A DNA stretch of 64,000 nucleotides from Mycteria americana (lineage: Eukaryota > Chordata > Aves > Ciconiiformes > Ciconiidae), in assembly GCF_035582795.1 (NCBI RefSeq), contig NC_134369.1, forward strand, positions 60,698,001-60,762,000. The letters run 5' to 3'. The position numbers and the translations under genes are program-made. Positions 60,710 to 64,000 of this stretch are shown here, piece by piece. Every line of letters starts with the position of its first letter. Position 1 is the first letter of the stretch. A model generated the notes under the pieces. It was not told the origin of the DNA and did not search any database. It worked only from the letters and a program-made list of their open reading frames with translations.

Positions 60710-62163
60710 CTAGAAAAACAAAAAATAGCCTGTTTTTTAAAGTTTGCAAATAGCTTGTGGCTTTCAGCCTTTCTCCCATGCCTGACGAATCTTTTAAAAA
60801 TTGACTTTGGGGAAATTTGGAGCACACATTAACTTTTAAATACATTAAGATTCCATGTTTCTTGCATGATCCTGAGATGTTTGCCCTTTTGCTCTGTGAG
60901 GGCTGATAAAATTACTAAAAAGAAAATTTTGAGAACTGTTACTACAGAACAGTAATCTGCATTTCAAAAGATGAATACTTACCGTTAGGAACTGGACTTT
61001 ATACTGTTAACATGCATGGCACTATGAAGGCTAAAATAAACATGATCTTTTAAGCAAAAAGAAAATTTAAGAACAAACAATTTTTACTGAGTATTATCCA
61101 AATCAGCACTAAGATACTACTTTAGAAAATGCTTAAATAATCTTATGAGACTGTGGGAGAAATTCATTGCAGAAATATACATTGTATTGTTTTTTAAAAA
61201 GAAGGCTTTTGTCTCCTTACGAAATTTTCTTGTTGGTTCCTGGCTCCTTTCATATCTTGCAGAACGCAGCTATACAAATATATTAAATCCCACTGCAAAT
61301 GTTTGATGCTGCAGAACAGGATATTTTTGCTGGGTAAGAAATTACCATGAGAATTCCACATAGGGAAAAAGACAATTTAAACAAGCCGCTTACACTATTT
61401 TTGTATCGAATGGCTTCCACAGCCTATTTGATGGGAAAATTCAGTCCATAGATTTGCCCTTCATCTAAATTTAATTTAGCACACATGACTGTAACTGTAT
61501 CCTTCAACCAATATCTTTGGGTCCCTGGAGGTAAGAGTTGTATGTTGCTTCTCCTGATCTAGGTGCCATTAAAAACAAAGTTGGCTTCAGAAGTTGACTT
61601 TATAGGTGGGCATAGATGAGATAGAGCATAAAGGTACTATGGACACTAGGCTGTGTTGACCTGTGAAAGTTAGAAAATGTTTATAGAGAAAAGGTGTTGA
61701 ATACTGAAATGATTTGAATTTTCTCTGGTCCTAATGTTATAATTTTATTGCATGCAGATTTTTACTGTTCTACTTGTTCTTTTAGAACCTGATAAAGAAA
61801 TTTTCTATGAAAAGGGAAGGCGGAAGTTCCCTCTGTTTTAAAATACCATTTTAAAGGTATTTTGTAACAACAGGTGCAACAAGATGTTCCTGGGAGTCTG
61901 TGAGGCATGGGGGTAGTAAATGTAGTTTTCCTATGATCATTAGCTCATTATATCCTCATATTCAAAGGCCTTTAGATACTCTTGGTTTGTGGGCGGTTTT
62001 TGTGTCTGTCTGAGCTTTTATACATGCCACTTCTGCCTTAAATGTACTGGGGAGATACATTAATTTATGTACGTCTTAAATTTTATATTAGTTAACACTA
62101 TTTTTAATCCTGAAAACAGATGCAAACAGTAGGAATGCAAGAATCCAATTTAGAAGCAAAATG

Positions 62164-62179
62164 ACATGCACGTGCATGT
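62164..62179. promoter_or_regulatory. 16-bp palindrome with CACGTG E-box core
   Basis: ACATGCACGTGCATGT is its own reverse complement. The core CACGTG (62169-62174) is the canonical E-box bound by USF, MYC/MAX and CLOCK-type factors. Whether it is bound is unknown; a six-base core alone is common by chance, and the extended symmetry is the only unusual point. Confidence 0.4.
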
Positions 62180-63502
62180 GATTCTGACATGTTACATGCA
62201 CATTAAACACACAATATATTGCTGCACAATGTATAGCACAGACAAGTACTCCGAGTCCCATGTGGCATTACTCGGCATACAAAAATGAAATCACTCCAAA
62301 ATCTAATCCTTTCTTCAAAAGTTGTGTGCCTTTGTTTCTGTGAAGCGGTTGTCATGGAGAGTACAAAAAGCATTTCTGACACTTTATTTTTAGCAGCTTT
62401 AAAAATCACTGCAGAAAAATTACATGTGAGTTAGATGTGCCACGTGTACTTTGTTCTCAACATGCTGGGACATGCCATGCGACTGCAGTGACTTTCTGTC
62501 CTTTAACGTTTATCTGAATGGAAACTAGCCACATCTGTGGCAACTAGAACAATAATCTGCAATTAATGCTAAAAGTGTTTCCCCTAGCCTACAACATGTT
62601 TTTACATTAAAAGCATCACTTGGCATATCTATCAGAAGAGTAAGGGGAAATATAATTGAAGGAAGAAATATTGCCAAGACAAAAACATATTCTCCCCATG
62701 TAGAATTCTTCAGTTTAACACTGTCTCTACTTATTAGGTATAATATTAACGGTTTGTTTAATAGTTCTTTATTTTAAAATTTGGAATTTAACCTTTACTT
62801 TCATTAGTCATGCTATATAACTAAGGGGAGAATTTGGTTTGTGAATCGACCTCAAGTATGAAGAAGTTATTTGAGGCTTCTGGACCATACTCTAATATTC
62901 AGAGTAGTTCAGAATAATTCTTGGAAGAAGAGTACTCAGTACTCCAGTGCAGTCTAAGCTGCCTTTTAAAAACCATGAATATTGAAAACACTTCTTCAAA
63001 TGTGGGCTCAAACCTGACTCCATGAAGTAGTGTAAACGCATGCATACTTATTGGGAGAGTTTTACAATTTTTTTTCTCCATCTATTTTAAATCTGAAATA
63101 ACCGCTGGTTTCAGCTGAATTAGTCTGGATGTATACCTGTGCTTCTAAAACCTAAAAGTAGCCCATTGCATTTACCACGTTCCGTTAGTTACAGCTATTA
63201 AACTGTTGTTTCAAAACAATTTCTATAAAAGTAAAGGGTCAGACTGTGAACTCTTTGTTTCCGTTGGAAAGTTATTAATCGCATAAGCACAATTCACATC
63301 AACAGGCATATTAATGGGATCAAATGCTCCCTGCTATGGTTAAGAGTTCATATGAAATATGGGAAGACTGAATGCAAGATGCTGAAAAATAAGTGCTAAC
63401 AGAAACATGTCTTCTGCAGATGAATTTTTTATTAAATGTCTAAGGAATGGCACAATAATGAACTAAATGCCTGCAATCTTCCTTTCTTTGCTGTCTTTTT
63501 AG

Positions 63503-63621
63503 GTTTGTCCCTGGAAGGATTTCAGGGGGTGCAGTATGCGTGCCAGTTTTCAGCAGCGTTTAATGAGATGCAGGGTGACAATCGCCAGAGATGTTCCCTG
63601 TTTCATTCCACCCAGAGATAG
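63503..63621 (+). other. Possible exon antisense to BEGAIN (unconfirmed)
   Basis: A good acceptor (CTTTGCTGTCTTTTTAG, ending 63502) is followed by 119 bases and then ATAG/GTAAAT, a usable donor. The interior is richer in GC than its flanks and open in one frame (GLSLEGFQGVQYACQFSAAF and onward) to a TAG at the donor. No protein family is recognised. It could be a noncoding-RNA exon or a chance combination of splice-like words. Confidence 0.2.
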
Positions 63622-64000
63622 GTAAATTGTTACACGTGAACCACAGCTGGGGAAAACCTGGCTCCCGCTCCCTGCAATGGTCTGAGCAACCAGGTTGGGT
63701 CAATCCTACCTTCTGCTAGCAGAGCTCGCTTGTGCTGGGTATCCTATTTCAGTGAGAAAAGACTGAAAGATCAGAGGAACTGCAGGAAATGTAGGGCTCT
63801 ACACTGTGCCTAAAATCCTTATAATGAATCCTCACTCCATACATGCTTCCACAAGTTTGCTGTACTAGACTGAAACTCATGGCAAAATCAATGTGGGAAT
63901 ATTGCCATTTCTTAGAATATTTTTTAATCAGTTTTAGGTTAAACATAAGGAACAAATATCAATGAAAAGTCTCACTGCAACCCCATAGCTTAAGGAGAGC

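Larger units (their letters stand above)
60710..64000 (-). other. BEGAIN: BEGAIN intron (partial)
   Basis: This is intronic sequence upstream, in the BEGAIN direction, of the 28-codon exon, running off the window. I looked for the preceding coiled-coil exon, expected to end in a KLSEDN-like reading, and did not find it. The region contains a 16-bp palindrome with a CACGTG core (62164-62179) and a possible + strand exon (63503-63621). Otherwise nothing is recognised. Confidence 0.75.

Noticed and set aside
1..64000. CRISPR arrays, rRNA, intact tRNA, operons or phage-like genes
   Set aside because: No regularly spaced repeats, no complete tRNA cloverleaf and no clustered prokaryotic-type genes; all structure fits a bird chromosome.

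Overview
This is vertebrate nuclear DNA, almost certainly from a bird. It is AT-rich and intron-dominated, with GT-AG spliced exons, decayed CR1 LINEs (several ending in the avian octamer-type 3' tail) and a solo LTR of a type I recognise from neoavian genomes. There is no bacterial-style gene organisation, operon, CRISPR array or phage-like block. Most open frames are chance ORFs in introns or intergenic DNA.

Two protein-coding genes are supported, in convergent orientation. Left (+ strand): the last five coding exons of WDR25 (1528-1675, 11493-11623, 29991-30161, 32482-32622, 33009-33230). They join in frame to 270 codons plus stop, forming the C-terminal WD-repeat propeller; the N-terminal half lies upstream of the window. 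Right (- strand): the last two coding exons of BEGAIN (60626-60709 and 55990-57363), giving 485 codons plus stop; the N-terminal coiled-coil exons lie beyond base 64000. About 22 kb of intergenic DNA separates the two 3' ends. In mammals WDR25 and BEGAIN are neighbours, tail to tail, next to the DLK1-DIO3 region of human 14q32, so this is conserved synteny. The two proteins are not known to work together: WDR25 is a PRP17/CDC40-like WD protein, and BEGAIN is a postsynaptic-density protein.

Repeats by region: a CR1 3' segment with an internal deletion (4.8-5.3 kb, +); very old CR1-like reverse-transcriptase remnants (about 7.1 and 9.1 kb, perhaps 20.2 kb); a solo LTR (16317-16904); a short CR1 tail (24.8 kb); a tRNA-like SINE relic (about 26.0 kb); a 3-kb CR1 copy (26.6-29.6 kb, -) with endonuclease and reverse-transcriptase remnants broken by stops, frameshifts and a changed catalytic box; a CR1 tail just past the WDR25 stop codon (33.6-33.9 kb, -); and a CR1 scrap near 49.2 kb. 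Small structures include a perfect 24-bp palindrome (6327), several short hairpins, a 26-bp tandem duplication (17183), a G15 run near a BEGAIN splice donor and a few microsatellites.

I found no convincing undescribed biological system. The points most worth checking are the palindromes and hairpins, a possible antisense exon (63503-63621), the choice of WDR25 poly(A) site beside a CR1 tail, the tRNA-like relic and possible conserved noncoding blocks in the intergenic region.
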